Of a stretch of 64,000 nucleotides of DNA, positions 27,366-36,576 are shown in pieces (position 1 is the first letter of the stretch; each line of letters starts with the position of its first letter). The notes beneath the pieces are model-generated. The model was not told the DNA's origin. It searched no databases and saw only the letters and a program-made list of their open reading frames with translations. This stretch comes from an uncultured Rhizobiaceae group bacterium (GTDB lineage Bacteria > Pseudomonadota > Alphaproteobacteria > Rhizobiales > Rhizobiaceae): the NCBI GenBank assembly GCA_937930845.1, contig CALHBJ010000008.1:185132-249131 (forward strand), written 5' to 3'. A program made the translations under genes and the position numbers.

Positions 27366-27868
27366 ATTCAATTTCCTTTGTGCTGGCTTGGTGTTCTGGC
27401 AAGCAGTGACAGTGATATTACCATCGTCGGTATGCGCGGTTCACCCGTGAGCGTGCGGCTTTCAATATCGTCACCTGGTGACGTTTGGTCCTGCCGGTTC
27501 TGTCTTCTTTGTCGTCGGTCTTGCTTTTCTAATTGATAGAAAAAAGCGCCCGACCCACCACCTGGTTCTTTTGGAAACACAATGCGCGAGAGGAGTGATG
27601 CGCTGTTCGCGTAAGAAAAGAACTGATCAGTGATAGGCCGAGCGTCGAGTTCCATTGTGGAACTCGCAGTTGCTCTGTGCGCTTTAATCTGCTGGATGCG
27701 GCAGGGGGGAGTGTATCGGTGTTGGAGGACAGAAACCAACCTTGCGATACGGGGCCAACTTTGGAGATCGCTTCTTTTCTTACCGGGAGGGAGATGTGAA
27801 AAAAAGTCATCGTATCAAAGTCCAGGAGATTAACGGGGGGGGGGAGAGGCACAGAGATTCGAGAAATT
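27366..27868. other. Intergenic region with a run of ten G
   Basis: About 500 bp between the isochorismatase-like gene and the cupin gene, both leftward. Reading frames exist on the minus strand but lack codon bias, motifs and ribosome-binding sites. A G10 homopolymer lies at 27835-27844, 25 bp past the isochorismatase stop. Confidence 0.5.
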
Positions 27869-28735
27869 TTAGCTCGATGCTTCAATCCGGTTTACGGCAT
27901 CCTTAGTCCACCACACGCCATTGGCGACCATGCGGTAATTGATGAGCGCGGCCAGATAACCATCGCCTTCGGGAACCTTTGCACCGGCGGTTGCATCACG
28001 AACCACAGCCACTTCGTAGCCAAGCTCAAGCATTTCGTAGAGATGCGCCTGGACACACAGATTAGCAGACATGCCGGCCAGGATGACCTTGTCGATTCCA
28101 CGCTTGCGCATCTGCAGATTGAGATCATTTTGCGCAGGGCTGTAAATCTTATGGGGGGAGCAGACGACCGTCTTACCATCATTGATGTATTTCTTGTATT
28201 GAGGCATCCAGTCGGCGCCGGACCCTTCAAAATTTTCTACATTGAGTGCGCTTTTGCGATCAAACATGCGTATCGAATGCATGGTTTTTTCCAAAGTGCC
28301 TTCAAAATTCCATTTGTGGTCGTGGGGGTAATAATAATGGGGTGAAATGAAGGTCGGCATGTCCACAGCTTTGGCCGCGGCGAACAATTTCTCGATGTTG
28401 TCGACGGTTTGCTGTTCGGTGACACTTTCACCAACAACACCCCAGGAGACGCCTTTTTCGGAAAGGAAGTCGATCTGCGGATCCACAACAACCAGCGCCG
28501 TGCGCTCCCTGTCGATTTCCATATCTGCGGTTGGAAGGCCGGGTTTCTCCGGGTCAGCATATAGGGCTTCTGCTTCCAGGGTTGCCGCGGAAGCGGAATC
28601 AAGGAACCCGGCGCCAACTGCCGCAGCCGCCGCAGCCACAGTGACCGTACTGCCGGTCAAAAGCCGCCGCTTTGCTTCATCGACCTTTTCTTTGTCGACA
28701 TTACAACCACAACTTTCTACATGTTTTTTGGTCAT
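27869..28735 (-). CDS. Tat-exported isochorismatase-family hydrolase
   Basis: A 288-residue protein with a twin-arginine signal (about 20-50; KRRLLTGSTV then an Ala-rich stretch). The mature part is a cysteine hydrolase of the isochorismatase/nicotinamidase family: Asp in VVVDPQIDFL, Lys region near RMFDRKSAL, and the nucleophile cysteine in MSANLCVQAHLYE. Such enzymes split amide or vinyl-ether bonds. Folded export via Tat suggests a bound metal or cofactor. The ATG at 28735 is preferred over an upstream codon because it starts the signal peptide. It may act with the cupin and hydrolase downstream. Confidence 0.87.
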   Translation of the reverse strand: MTKKHVESCGCNVDKEKVDEAKRRLLTGSTVTVAAAAAAVGAGFLDSASAATLEAEALYADPEKPGLPTADMEIDRERTALVVVDPQIDFLSEKGVSWGVVGESVTEQQTVDNIEKLFAAAKAVDMPTFISPHYYYPHDHKWNFEGTLEKTMHSIRMFDRKSALNVENFEGSGADWMPQYKKYINDGKTVVCSPHKIYSPAQNDLNLQMRKRGIDKVILAGMSANLCVQAHLYEMLELGYEVAVVRDATAGAKVPEGDGYLAALINYRMVANGVWWTKDAVNRIEASS

Positions 28736-29277
28736 TTTGCAGTTCCCTTCGGTGAATTGAACATGACCAAGTATGGGCAAAGCGGCGACCGGCAGATTTC
28801 AAAATGCCAATTGCTTTGTCAGTATCTTGCTAATTACTCGAGAACATTGAAACCGGCGTCATGTCTGTCGGGTGATGCAATGGGCATCTGTTCAGCGCGA
28901 AACAAAGTTTGGCATTGGCGGATGGCAAACCGGTTTTTGCCTAACCAATAATCCCTGTTTGAGATCAAAGGCAGCATTTGGCCGATGCTTATCTGTCCTG
29001 TCGGGCTGTCCGATACAATCGCTGGTCCGGCAGACCTGTGACAATAAAACGCTTGTCCATACATCTAACCGCAATAATTTGACATTTAAGAAACTTGAAA
29101 GACCAACACGCTGGCTGCTGCTAATTTCAATAAAGTCTTAGTTTTGCGGCAACTTAATTTTGGCCTCACATAAATCTTGTGCAGCGTGTTGGCTGGGTCG
29201 AAATGAACCGGCTTTGTGGGTCGGGAATTCGCTTAGCAATCCTATTAATTAATTGAATCTTGCGGTTGGAGTTTTGT
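28736..29277. other. Divergent intergenic region
   Basis: About 540 bp between the leftward isochorismatase gene and the rightward winged-helix regulator. No gene or RNA was recognised; it presumably holds both promoters. Confidence 0.5.
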
Positions 29278-30276
29278 TTGAACCACGTCGATCAAAACGT
29301 AGCAGACATAAATCAGGCGAAATACATCTTTGATGAATTCGAGTTTGATTGCTTAAAAGGTGAGCTGAGGCATCACGATGAGTTGGTGCGACTTGAGCCA
29401 CAAGTCTGTCAGCTCTTGAACATGTTGATTTCGAAGCATGGCGAGTTTGTTAGCAGGCAGGAAATTCTCGACGAGATCTGGATTGGACGCGCCGTTTCCC
29501 CTCAGGTTGTGGACAATCGCATTCGGGCCGCACGCATGGCGCTGGGTGACGATGGCAAACGACAGCGATATATCAAAACTTACCCAAATCGAGGGTTTCG
29601 GTTTGTGGGCGAAGTTGAGAGCGTCAATCCAGAAAATGTCGCGCATTCCGATCTGACATTTGGTCAGTCCTTCTCGATCGCCCGGCTACTCCGGCGGCGC
29701 GCGATTTTGCTGCCATTCGTTGCTTCTGTTGGTGTGTTAACGGCGTCTTTGATCATTTTTGTCGACCCGCCTATCCTGCGTCCCTCGACCAGCGAATCGA
29801 CAAAAGAGCGTGCCGGCGCAAAACCGGTTGTGGCTGTATTGCCGCTGATTGAAAATCGCGATGACATCGATTCCAAACGATATGGCACACAATTGGCGGG
29901 GGTCATGATTGATACTCTTTCCAGAGTGTCCGACGTTGATGTCATTTCCTCGCTGTCCTCATTTCCGGTGGCCGAACAGTCAACCAATCTCAAGGACGCA
30001 TTGAGCATTCTTCGGGCCGACTTTCTTGTAACAAACATTATCTGGCGGGATGAGGAGGGTGTTAATGCCACCATCCAACTGGTCCGGGCCGATAATGGGG
30101 TGGTGGAATGGTCCAAGAATTTTCCGCAGAACCTGCAAGGCGACAGCGAATCAACGACTGTCAATTCAATTGCCACTGAAGCCCTGATCAATATTTCAAA
30201 CAAATTGGGAATTGAGACCAACGCATTATTTGACCCCTCCAAACCTCTCCTACCGGACTATTTGGCCTTGGATTGA
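29278..30276 (+). CDS. Membrane-anchored winged-helix regulator with TolB-like domain, no TPRs
   Basis: A 332-residue CadC-type protein: winged helix (about 12-110; LEPQVCQLLNMLIS, VVDNRIRAARMAL, GFRFVGEVE), one membrane segment (about 137-156), then a TolB-N-like periplasmic domain (VVAVLPL, ADFLVTNI). It is homologous to the 744-residue regulator at 11.9-14.1 kb but ends before the TPR part. The TTG start at 29278 is chosen because GGAG lies 6 bp upstream. Divergent from the isochorismatase gene, so it may control that group. Convergent with the next AraC. Confidence 0.82.
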   Translation: MNHVDQNVADINQAKYIFDEFEFDCLKGELRHHDELVRLEPQVCQLLNMLISKHGEFVSRQEILDEIWIGRAVSPQVVDNRIRAARMALGDDGKRQRYIKTYPNRGFRFVGEVESVNPENVAHSDLTFGQSFSIARLLRRRAILLPFVASVGVLTASLIIFVDPPILRPSTSESTKERAGAKPVVAVLPLIENRDDIDSKRYGTQLAGVMIDTLSRVSDVDVISSLSSFPVAEQSTNLKDALSILRADFLVTNIIWRDEEGVNATIQLVRADNGVVEWSKNFPQNLQGDSESTTVNSIATEALINISNKLGIETNALFDPSKPLLPDYLALD

Positions 30277-30373
30277 TAAGCTCTGATAAAAAATAAAGGC
30301 CCAATGCTACTTCCTTCAAAAGAACCTTTGAACCAGCTCATCTCTCCCATCGGCGACCTGCACTGCCAAGCAT

Positions 30374-31273
30374 TCAAGAAAGATTGGGGATGACCGGCTG
30401 AGGCACGACCGACGCTGGCATTGCGGGAAAGGACAAATGCTCGTCTCGATAGCATTTGGGTGTCAGGCCAATTGTCTTCTTGAAAATGGCTGTCATGTGG
30501 GACTGGGATGAAAACCCAGTACTCAGGGCGATTTGGCAAATGGGCAGCGATGCCTGTGTCAACATATTGCAGGCAACGGCAATGCGCTTTGCCAAAATAT
30601 ACTGATGGGGCGTCGAACCTGTCCTGGCCTTAAAGAGCCTGCTGAAATGTCCCGGCGACATCTGGCACCGGTCGGCCAGTTCATCCAACAGGATTGTGTC
30701 TTCAATATTTTCCAGGATGTAAGCCTCGACCAACTGCATTTTCCAATGGGGCAATTCCGAGGCGAATCCAGAGTCTGGCGATTGGCATTGGCTCGCAAAT
30801 TCGGCGCGCGCCACGACAGCAAGTGCATGGGCATATTCGCTGATGTCGATATCATCCAATGACAAGTGCCGCTTCGCAGTTATTGCCAGCAGGTGCAGGC
30901 AGGGCGACTTTTGACGGAGAACCGACTCTTTTGATTGAGTGTCTGCGAAGGGCGCGACCAACTCAAATTCATCAGATCCCAACATCTCAATCATCATGAA
31001 ACTGCCGCTGACCACAACTTCGTCAAACCTGCAACCGTCCAGAATGAGGAGGCATTCACCGCTCGCCATCGGGTTTGACAGGATCGATACCTGCACTTCG
31101 CCAAATGCAATGATGAGGAGGTCACACTGCGGTGTGGAGGCGAAGGTCATTGGACCATCATCGTCGGCGCATGCGACCATGCGCGCTCTCATGCCCGACC
31201 CAATGGGTGAAACAGGTGCCTGCCGCAAAGTGCCAAAATGGCGACCCTGGATTTTTTCCACTGGTTGATACAT
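30374..31273 (-). CDS. AraC-family transcriptional regulator
   Basis: A 299-residue regulator with a C-terminal double helix-turn-helix (LDELADRCQMSPGHFSRLF; ICQIALSTGFSSQSHMTAIF; GLTPKCYRDE). The N-terminal half has no motif recognised by eye. The ATG at 31273 is preferred to an upstream TTG. Its C-terminal part is close to those of the AraC proteins at 7.2 and 23.5 kb. It is convergent with the winged-helix regulator. Targets unknown. Confidence 0.9.
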   Translation of the reverse strand: MYQPVEKIQGRHFGTLRQAPVSPIGSGMRARMVACADDDGPMTFASTPQCDLLIIAFGEVQVSILSNPMASGECLLILDGCRFDEVVVSGSFMMIEMLGSDEFELVAPFADTQSKESVLRQKSPCLHLLAITAKRHLSLDDIDISEYAHALAVVARAEFASQCQSPDSGFASELPHWKMQLVEAYILENIEDTILLDELADRCQMSPGHFSRLFKARTGSTPHQYILAKRIAVACNMLTQASLPICQIALSTGFSSQSHMTAIFKKTIGLTPKCYRDEHLSFPAMPASVVPQPVIPNLS

Positions 31274-31459
31274 GGCATGCCCGTCCCAAGTTTGAGAGAT
31301 GCTGTGTGGCAATCTTCATGGAACGATTGGGCAGTCTGCAACTGTGGAAATATCACATTCGCTACATGTGGGCTTTGTAGATATCTGTAGATGGAAAATG
31401 GCGCAAAAGAGCCATTTAGCCACGCCTATTTGCTGGCGATCATCGCGATACAGGAATGT

Positions 31460-32143
31460 CTATGCTGGAATACCGGCATTGGGGATGCAGTCTGGAAAAT
31501 AGAGTCTAAAGGATGCTCCTTTGCGAGGCGCTTTATCACGGGTCAATCGTCCGCCCATTTGGTCAATCAATGCTGCGACCGTTGGCAGTCCGATTCCATG
31601 CTGATGTTCGTTTGCGGAATCGGCTTTTTTGGAATCCTGCATCAAAATGTGCTTCTTGGATGCGTCAAAACCTGGACCATCATCGCTAATTTCTATCACC
31701 AACAATCCGTTGTACTCGCGCGCATTCACATCGACGGTGGTGCCGCTAGATCTGCAAATGGCATCGACAGAATTTTTGATGAGGTTAAACAGGACACGTT
31801 GCAGACGCGCCCGGCAAATTCTAACGGCGAGATCTGACGCGCAATTTATGCGAAACGAGATAGGGTCATCGCGGCGGGTTGAAAACTGGCCAACCACCTC
31901 ATCGAGCACATCGGCCAAAAAAATAGGATTTGTTTTTTTGGCAACACGTGGGCGCATCTCCGCATCAATCGCGGCCCGGCAAAATGCTGTGCAAGCATCG
32001 GCGGCTTTTGAAATGCGTTTCGCCAAGTCAACCGTGCGGTTATCTGCTGAATCTTCAAGAACCTGAGAAGCAATCAAGATGCTTGACATCATGTTGCGAA
32101 TATCATGGCTAAGGCTAGCAACTTCACTGACATGTTTGTTCAT
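31460..32143 (-). CDS. Soluble orphan sensor histidine kinase
   Basis: A 227-residue histidine kinase with an H-box LSHDIRNMMSSI at the N-terminus, an N-box FNLIKNSVDAI, and G-boxes SDDGPGF and HGIGLPTVAALI. It has no membrane segment and no sensor domain. No response regulator gene is adjacent. It might act as a phosphotransfer or accessory kinase; partner unknown. The ATG at 32143 places the H-box about 14 residues in. Confidence 0.85.
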   Translation of the reverse strand: MNKHVSEVASLSHDIRNMMSSILIASQVLEDSADNRTVDLAKRISKAADACTAFCRAAIDAEMRPRVAKKTNPIFLADVLDEVVGQFSTRRDDPISFRINCASDLAVRICRARLQRVLFNLIKNSVDAICRSSGTTVDVNAREYNGLLVIEISDDGPGFDASKKHILMQDSKKADSANEHQHGIGLPTVAALIDQMGGRLTRDKAPRKGASFRLYFPDCIPNAGIPA

Positions 32144-32309
32144 GGCGCAATCCTTCAAGTCGTTATGAGAGGTTCTACTCCGATTTGATGATTGACAGTG
32201 ACTGGTAACGCGCAACCGTTCTATTCAGATTGTGCTTATTTGTCAGAACATTGCTCTTTGTTTAACTTCTGTTCTAACGTCCGGGCCGCCATCAATAAGC
32301 CATTGATTT

Positions 32310-33422
32310 CTAAGCGATGGCCTTGGGCGCATGGGCGGAACTTTCCTGCCTTGTTTGTTCGATGGAATGGGCAACACTGTCGGCCGCTTCCAACGCCCCT
32401 TCCAAATATCCACCAAACCGTGGTGCCACTTCCGTGGAGCCAAACAACAGCCGGCCGTCACAAAGCCCTTGCATGGCACGGGGCAGTTTATAGTCTGGAT
32501 GGGCATAGACAGGCTTGAGATCCAGAGGCGCTGTTGTGTTGGAATCGAGCGCCCAGTCTTTCAGATATAACTGTCTGGGCTTCAATGCCTCAGCACCAAA
32601 CAAACGGCCAAACTGTTGCAGCACCGCATGGCGCAATTTTTGCTCATCGCGGCGTGACTCTGCAGGAATACCAATAAAACCAAACAGCCCATATGGACCG
32701 CCCCTGTGTGGCGAGGCATCATGAATTTCCACCATAGGCCCGGCGCGGCTCATGGCGTCTCCGGACAGGCCGGCGGTTCTCCAAAATGGTTGATCATAGA
32801 CAGCCACCGCTTTTGCCTGGCCGGCCATCCAGGTGGCAATATTGTCCATGGCATGCACAGTTTGCAAAGGCAGTGGCGGCTGGAATTTGATCTTTTGTGT
32901 GGCTACCCTGGGTGGCACACACAAGACAATATGGCCTGCCGTGATCACCTCTTGCCTGCCATCCTGAGTCACAAAAGCCTGAACATGGGCACCATCGAAT
33001 TCAACACGTTCGAGCACCGTCTTGGTTGCCAGTTTATGATTTGGCAATTGCGCGACCATTGCGTCGATCAAGCCTGCAAGCCCGCCAATCAGACGCTTGG
33101 AACCGATCATCATGGAAGCGCCCACGCCGCGATGAACCGTGCCGTTTTCATCTTCATAGGATTGAGCGCCCTCGGCATATTGCTCAAATATCTCAAGCCC
33201 CAGCCTTTCGATAAGCGCGTGAATGCGCGGCTGCCCATCCCAGAACCAGGCCGGGCCCATGTCAAAATATCCCTCACCCACAAGGTGCGTTTTTATGCGC
33301 CCGCCAAAACGATCCCGGGCCTCAATCAGGCGATAGGGAATTGCACGTTCTTCAAGCTGGCTGGCCAGTCTGAGGCCCGCAAGCCCAGCTCCGACAATGA
33401 GAATTTCTGTTGACGATGGCAC
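32310..33422 (-). CDS. FAD-dependent amine oxidase-family protein
   Basis: A 370-residue flavoprotein with the dinucleotide motif GAGLAGLRLA, the amine-oxidase RFGGRIKT segment and a C-terminal FAD-binding stretch (RLLFGSTEVAPRFGGYLEGAL) as in monoamine oxidases. It probably oxidises an amine to an aldehyde/imine with oxygen as acceptor. No signal peptide. It is followed upstream on the same strand by the SDR (3 bp gap), and the cupin lies beyond that, so the three form an operon. Substrate unknown. Confidence 0.87.
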   Translation of the reverse strand: MPSSTEILIVGAGLAGLRLASQLEERAIPYRLIEARDRFGGRIKTHLVGEGYFDMGPAWFWDGQPRIHALIERLGLEIFEQYAEGAQSYEDENGTVHRGVGASMMIGSKRLIGGLAGLIDAMVAQLPNHKLATKTVLERVEFDGAHVQAFVTQDGRQEVITAGHIVLCVPPRVATQKIKFQPPLPLQTVHAMDNIATWMAGQAKAVAVYDQPFWRTAGLSGDAMSRAGPMVEIHDASPHRGGPYGLFGFIGIPAESRRDEQKLRHAVLQQFGRLFGAEALKPRQLYLKDWALDSNTTAPLDLKPVYAHPDYKLPRAMQGLCDGRLLFGSTEVAPRFGGYLEGALEAADSVAHSIEQTRQESSAHAPKAIA

Positions 33423-33425
33423 CGT

Positions 33426-34109
33426 CTAAAAACTTTCAGATTGTGGTCGAAGGTCCATTTCGTGGGTCCAGGTGGAACTGGGTTGATGGGCGGCCTGCCA
33501 GTAGGCTTCGGCAAGTTCCTGGGATTTCATCATTCGTGATGGATCAAGGCTGTGCAGTTCGCGGCTGCGCGGTGTGTCGATGATGCCATCCAAAATCATG
33601 TGAACCACATGAATTCCATGGCCCTGATATTCACGCGCGAGGGATTGGGTAAGTCCGCGCAGGGCAAATTTGGCCGATGCAAAGGCTGAAAATTTTGCGC
33701 CACCGCGCAAGCTGGCCGTGGCTCCAGAAACAATAAAGGCACCTTTTCCCGTCTGGGACATTGGCTCCATCGTGGCCTGGGCAAGAAGGACCGCCGTTTG
33801 AACCATTGACGACCAGGTACGCTGGAAATCGGCTGGTGAAGTCTCGCTAAAAGGCGCGATAACCAATTCGGCTGTGTTATGAATAACGACTTGCGGCGTA
33901 CCGTGTTCTGCCAAAATGCCCGTAAGTGCTGCCGGTGCGCTATCGCTGTCTGACAGGTCCATTTGCACATAAGACCCGACCGTTTGATCGGGCTTTGATC
34001 GCCCGATCCCCACAACGCGGTAGCCGCCCCGTTCAAAACGGGACAGCAGGGCGCTGCCAAGTCCGCTGCCGGCTCCGGCAACCAAGGCCAATGGTTTTTC
34101 AGCAGACAT
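33426..34109 (-). CDS. Atypical short-chain dehydrogenase/reductase, catalytic Tyr replaced by Phe
   Basis: A 227-residue SDR with the NAD(P)-binding motif GAGSGLGSA (11-19) and strand 5 elements, Ser128 in IVSGATAS and Lys147. The YxxxK motif reads F143-ASA-K147, so the catalytic tyrosine is missing; the surrounding AKFALRGLTQSLARE is conserved. This Phe form is recalled as recurrent in one SDR subgroup, not an obvious error. It may bind NAD(P) for another purpose or use different chemistry. The start at 34109 is 2 bp after the cupin gene stops and 3 bp separate it from the amine oxidase. Confidence 0.82.
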   Translation of the reverse strand: MSAEKPLALVAGAGSGLGSALLSRFERGGYRVVGIGRSKPDQTVGSYVQMDLSDSDSAPAALTGILAEHGTPQVVIHNTAELVIAPFSETSPADFQRTWSSMVQTAVLLAQATMEPMSQTGKGAFIVSGATASLRGGAKFSAFASAKFALRGLTQSLAREYQGHGIHVVHMILDGIIDTPRSRELHSLDPSRMMKSQELAEAYWQAAHQPSSTWTHEMDLRPQSESF

Positions 34110-34111
34110 CT

Positions 34112-34789
34112 TTAAACCGCAGGTGGCTTGGCATGGGGAATGTGACGCAACTTGATCCACACCTTTGTCGCATCGGACTGTGAGACAGCATCAATTTTTC
34201 CGCCAACGGGAACACGCAACCAGGAGTGTTTGCGCAGGGTGTCATCGCCCTCGGTGAAGCTGCCATCCAAGACGAGAAACTCTGCGCCTTCAGGCAAGTC
34301 CATCTGGACCTTTGTGCCTTTTGCCCAATTTTCAGTCCGGACCGTTTCTCGATCATCCTGGTAAAGAGGTGTCACCGTCACACCTTCACGGCCCGCTGCC
34401 GTTACAGGCTCGGACTTGTTCATATTGATCATGATCTGCGTGCGATCATCTGGTTCAAACTGCCAAAGCTTTACAAAAATCACACAGCCTTCGTCGGAAC
34501 CGGGTGTGTGGGAGGATGTGGGAGGATTGCGAATGTACGAACCAACCGGGAAGTCGCCATGTTCGTCCTGGAACACGCCTTCCAGAACGATGAATTCTTC
34601 GCCGCCAGTATGCTCATGGGCCGAAAACTTGCTCTTGGGTGCATAGCGAACGATCGTGGTTGCGCGCGCTACTTCCCCGCCTATGCGGTCGAGCATGCGC
34701 CGGTCCACACCTGGAATAGGCGACGCCTGCCATTCAATTTCGTCGGAATGAACAACAACACGTTTACTGAAATCTGCATGGAGTTCCAT
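34112..34789 (-). CDS. ChrR-like double-cupin protein
   Basis: A 225-residue protein with two cupin halves. The first has the metal site SAHEHTGGEEFIVLEG followed by GDFPVGSYIRNPP; the second (about 130-215) has EFLVLDGSFTEGDD. It resembles the cupin part of ChrR anti-sigma factors, but the N-terminal zinc-binding sigma-factor domain is absent and no ECF sigma gene is adjacent. More likely an enzyme or metal-binding accessory. It leads a cupin-SDR-amine oxidase operon. Confidence 0.83.
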   Translation of the reverse strand: MELHADFSKRVVVHSDEIEWQASPIPGVDRRMLDRIGGEVARATTIVRYAPKSKFSAHEHTGGEEFIVLEGVFQDEHGDFPVGSYIRNPPTSSHTPGSDEGCVIFVKLWQFEPDDRTQIMINMNKSEPVTAAGREGVTVTPLYQDDRETVRTENWAKGTKVQMDLPEGAEFLVLDGSFTEGDDTLRKHSWLRVPVGGKIDAVSQSDATKVWIKLRHIPHAKPPAV

Positions 34790-34856
34790 TTTTTTCCCTT
34801 TTCACTTTTTGTACAAATTGAGACCAGCCTTGTGAAAGGCAAGCCAATTGAAAACC

Positions 34857-36239
34857 CTATTCCAACGGTCGTAAGCTGCCCAACATTGTCGGAATCAACT
34901 CACTGACCGTTGGGTGAATGTGAACGGCGCGTTGAATCACCTGATAGGGTGCGTCGGCATACATAACATCAATAATGCCATGGATGGCCTCGTCCCCTTC
35001 AATTCCAAGAATAGACGCGCCTAATATTCTATCGGTTTCAGCATCGATGAACACTTCCATAAAGCCCTGGGTTTCGCTGCGCTCGCGCGCGCGTCCGATC
35101 CGGGTCATCTTCATTTTTCCGACCAATGCCTTGCGCCCGCTGGCGCGCACCTGTGCTTCGCTCATGCCCACACGGCCAAGGGGCGGATCAATGAACAGCC
35201 CGTAAACCGGAATGCGGTCGGTCACTTTTCGCGCCTCATCGTCGAACATATTGGCGGCCAGAATCTCATAATCATTATAGGCGGTATGGGTAAACGCCCC
35301 GCGTCCATTGACATCTCCCATGGCCCAAATGTGAGGCACGTTGGTGCGCAATTCATCGTCAACTTTGATAAAGCCGCGATCGTCAATTTCGATTTCCGTA
35401 GTTTCCAAACCAAGATCATCGGTGTTGGGTCTTCGTCCGACTGCCAGAAGCAAATCGCTGCCGATGATTTTATCCTCATCATGGGGCGGACAGTCTACAG
35501 ATACGCAAACACCTTCAGCGTGTTTGGCCAGTTGAATGCAATCCGATCCCAAACGAAATTCCACACCTTCGGCTTCCAAAATATTCTGAACGGCCTTCGA
35601 TATTTCTTCGCCCTCGCGTGGGATGAGGTTTGGTGATTTTTCAACAACCGTCACCCGGCTGCCAAAGCGGCGGTACATCTGGGCAAATTCCAGGCCGATA
35701 TAACTGCCGCCAACGATGATCAGATGTTCAGGCAGATAATCCACCTCCATCATGCCGGAATTGGTCAGGTACGTAATATCGTTAATGCCTGGCATGTCGG
35801 GGATCGTTGCGCGCCCACCAACGTTCAAAATGATCTTGTCTGCTTCCAGCAGATGGTCATTTACCCGCACATGCCTGGTGCCTTCAAACCGGGCGTGGCC
35901 ATGAATAACAGTGAGATTTTCCATCCCGTCAAGCCATTTGGTAACGCCGTCGCTGGACTGTTTGACAATTGCATCTTTGCGCAATTTGACCTTGGCCATG
36001 TCGACGCGGATATCACCGGAGATTGAAACGCCAAAGTCGTCTGCGCGCTTGGCCATGTATGCGGCCCGCGCGCTTGCAACGAGTGCCTTGGTGGGAATGC
36101 ATCCCACGTTGACGCAGGTGCCACCAAGCAAGTTCCTTTCGATGAGCGCCACTTTCAGGCCCTCGCGTGTCATCCGCCCAGCGAGCGAAGGGCCCGCCTG
36201 ACCAGCGCCAATGATTATGGCATCGAATTTCTTGTCCAT
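34857..36239 (-). CDS. Pyridine nucleotide-disulfide oxidoreductase, mercuric reductase-like
   Basis: A 460-residue flavoprotein of the glutathione reductase/dihydrolipoamide dehydrogenase family. It has GAGQAGPSLA, the redox-active disulfide GGTCVNVGCIPTK, the NAD(P) motif VGGSYIGLEFA, the second FAD motif WAMGDVNG and the C-terminal HPTVSELIPT with the catalytic His. There is no heavy-metal N-terminal domain and no C-terminal vicinal CC, so it is not a true MerA. NAD(P)H-dependent disulfide reduction is likely; the substrate is unknown. The start at 36239 is the ATG of MDKKFDAI. Confidence 0.9.
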   Translation of the reverse strand: MDKKFDAIIIGAGQAGPSLAGRMTREGLKVALIERNLLGGTCVNVGCIPTKALVASARAAYMAKRADDFGVSISGDIRVDMAKVKLRKDAIVKQSSDGVTKWLDGMENLTVIHGHARFEGTRHVRVNDHLLEADKIILNVGGRATIPDMPGINDITYLTNSGMMEVDYLPEHLIIVGGSYIGLEFAQMYRRFGSRVTVVEKSPNLIPREGEEISKAVQNILEAEGVEFRLGSDCIQLAKHAEGVCVSVDCPPHDEDKIIGSDLLLAVGRRPNTDDLGLETTEIEIDDRGFIKVDDELRTNVPHIWAMGDVNGRGAFTHTAYNDYEILAANMFDDEARKVTDRIPVYGLFIDPPLGRVGMSEAQVRASGRKALVGKMKMTRIGRARERSETQGFMEVFIDAETDRILGASILGIEGDEAIHGIIDVMYADAPYQVIQRAVHIHPTVSELIPTMLGSLRPLE

Positions 36240-36576
36240 GCGTACTCCCGTATTGAACCTATATCTCAAATGCTTTTTGAGTCATTGCAAATTGCGCAAT
36301 TCTTGGCGGTGGCTTGGGCTTATGATTTCGTACAGAAGATATTGCTCGGTTAAGTTGTTTTTCCATAGGAATTAGAAGCGCCTTTGCATCTGGCGCACCT
36401 GTTTCATGGACAGGGTGATTGACTGCACCTGCGCCTGAGCGGATCCAATAATGGGTGGTAAAGGCACGATCACATGGGGTTGCAGGCTGGTCTTTCATCA
36501 TTGTTTTTGTGTATCAAATTCTTGCTACTATGACCGTCAGCCCCCCAATATCGGTAAGTTAGGTTGGTTTTCGCAC
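36240..36576. other. Intergenic region, no gene recognised
   Basis: About 340 bp upstream of the flavoprotein gene; no coding or RNA signal was seen. It presumably contains the flavoprotein promoter. Confidence 0.45.

Noticed and set aside
27368-27885. Two minus-strand frames between the isochorismatase-like and cupin genes
   Set aside because: Composition looks random, the frames overlap one another and no start signal was found.
34112-34789. ChrR anti-sigma factor of a singlet-oxygen sigma system
   Set aside because: The zinc anti-sigma domain and an adjacent ECF sigma gene are both missing.
34857-36239. Mercuric reductase MerA
   Set aside because: No heavy-metal-binding N-domain, no C-terminal Cys pair and no mer genes nearby.
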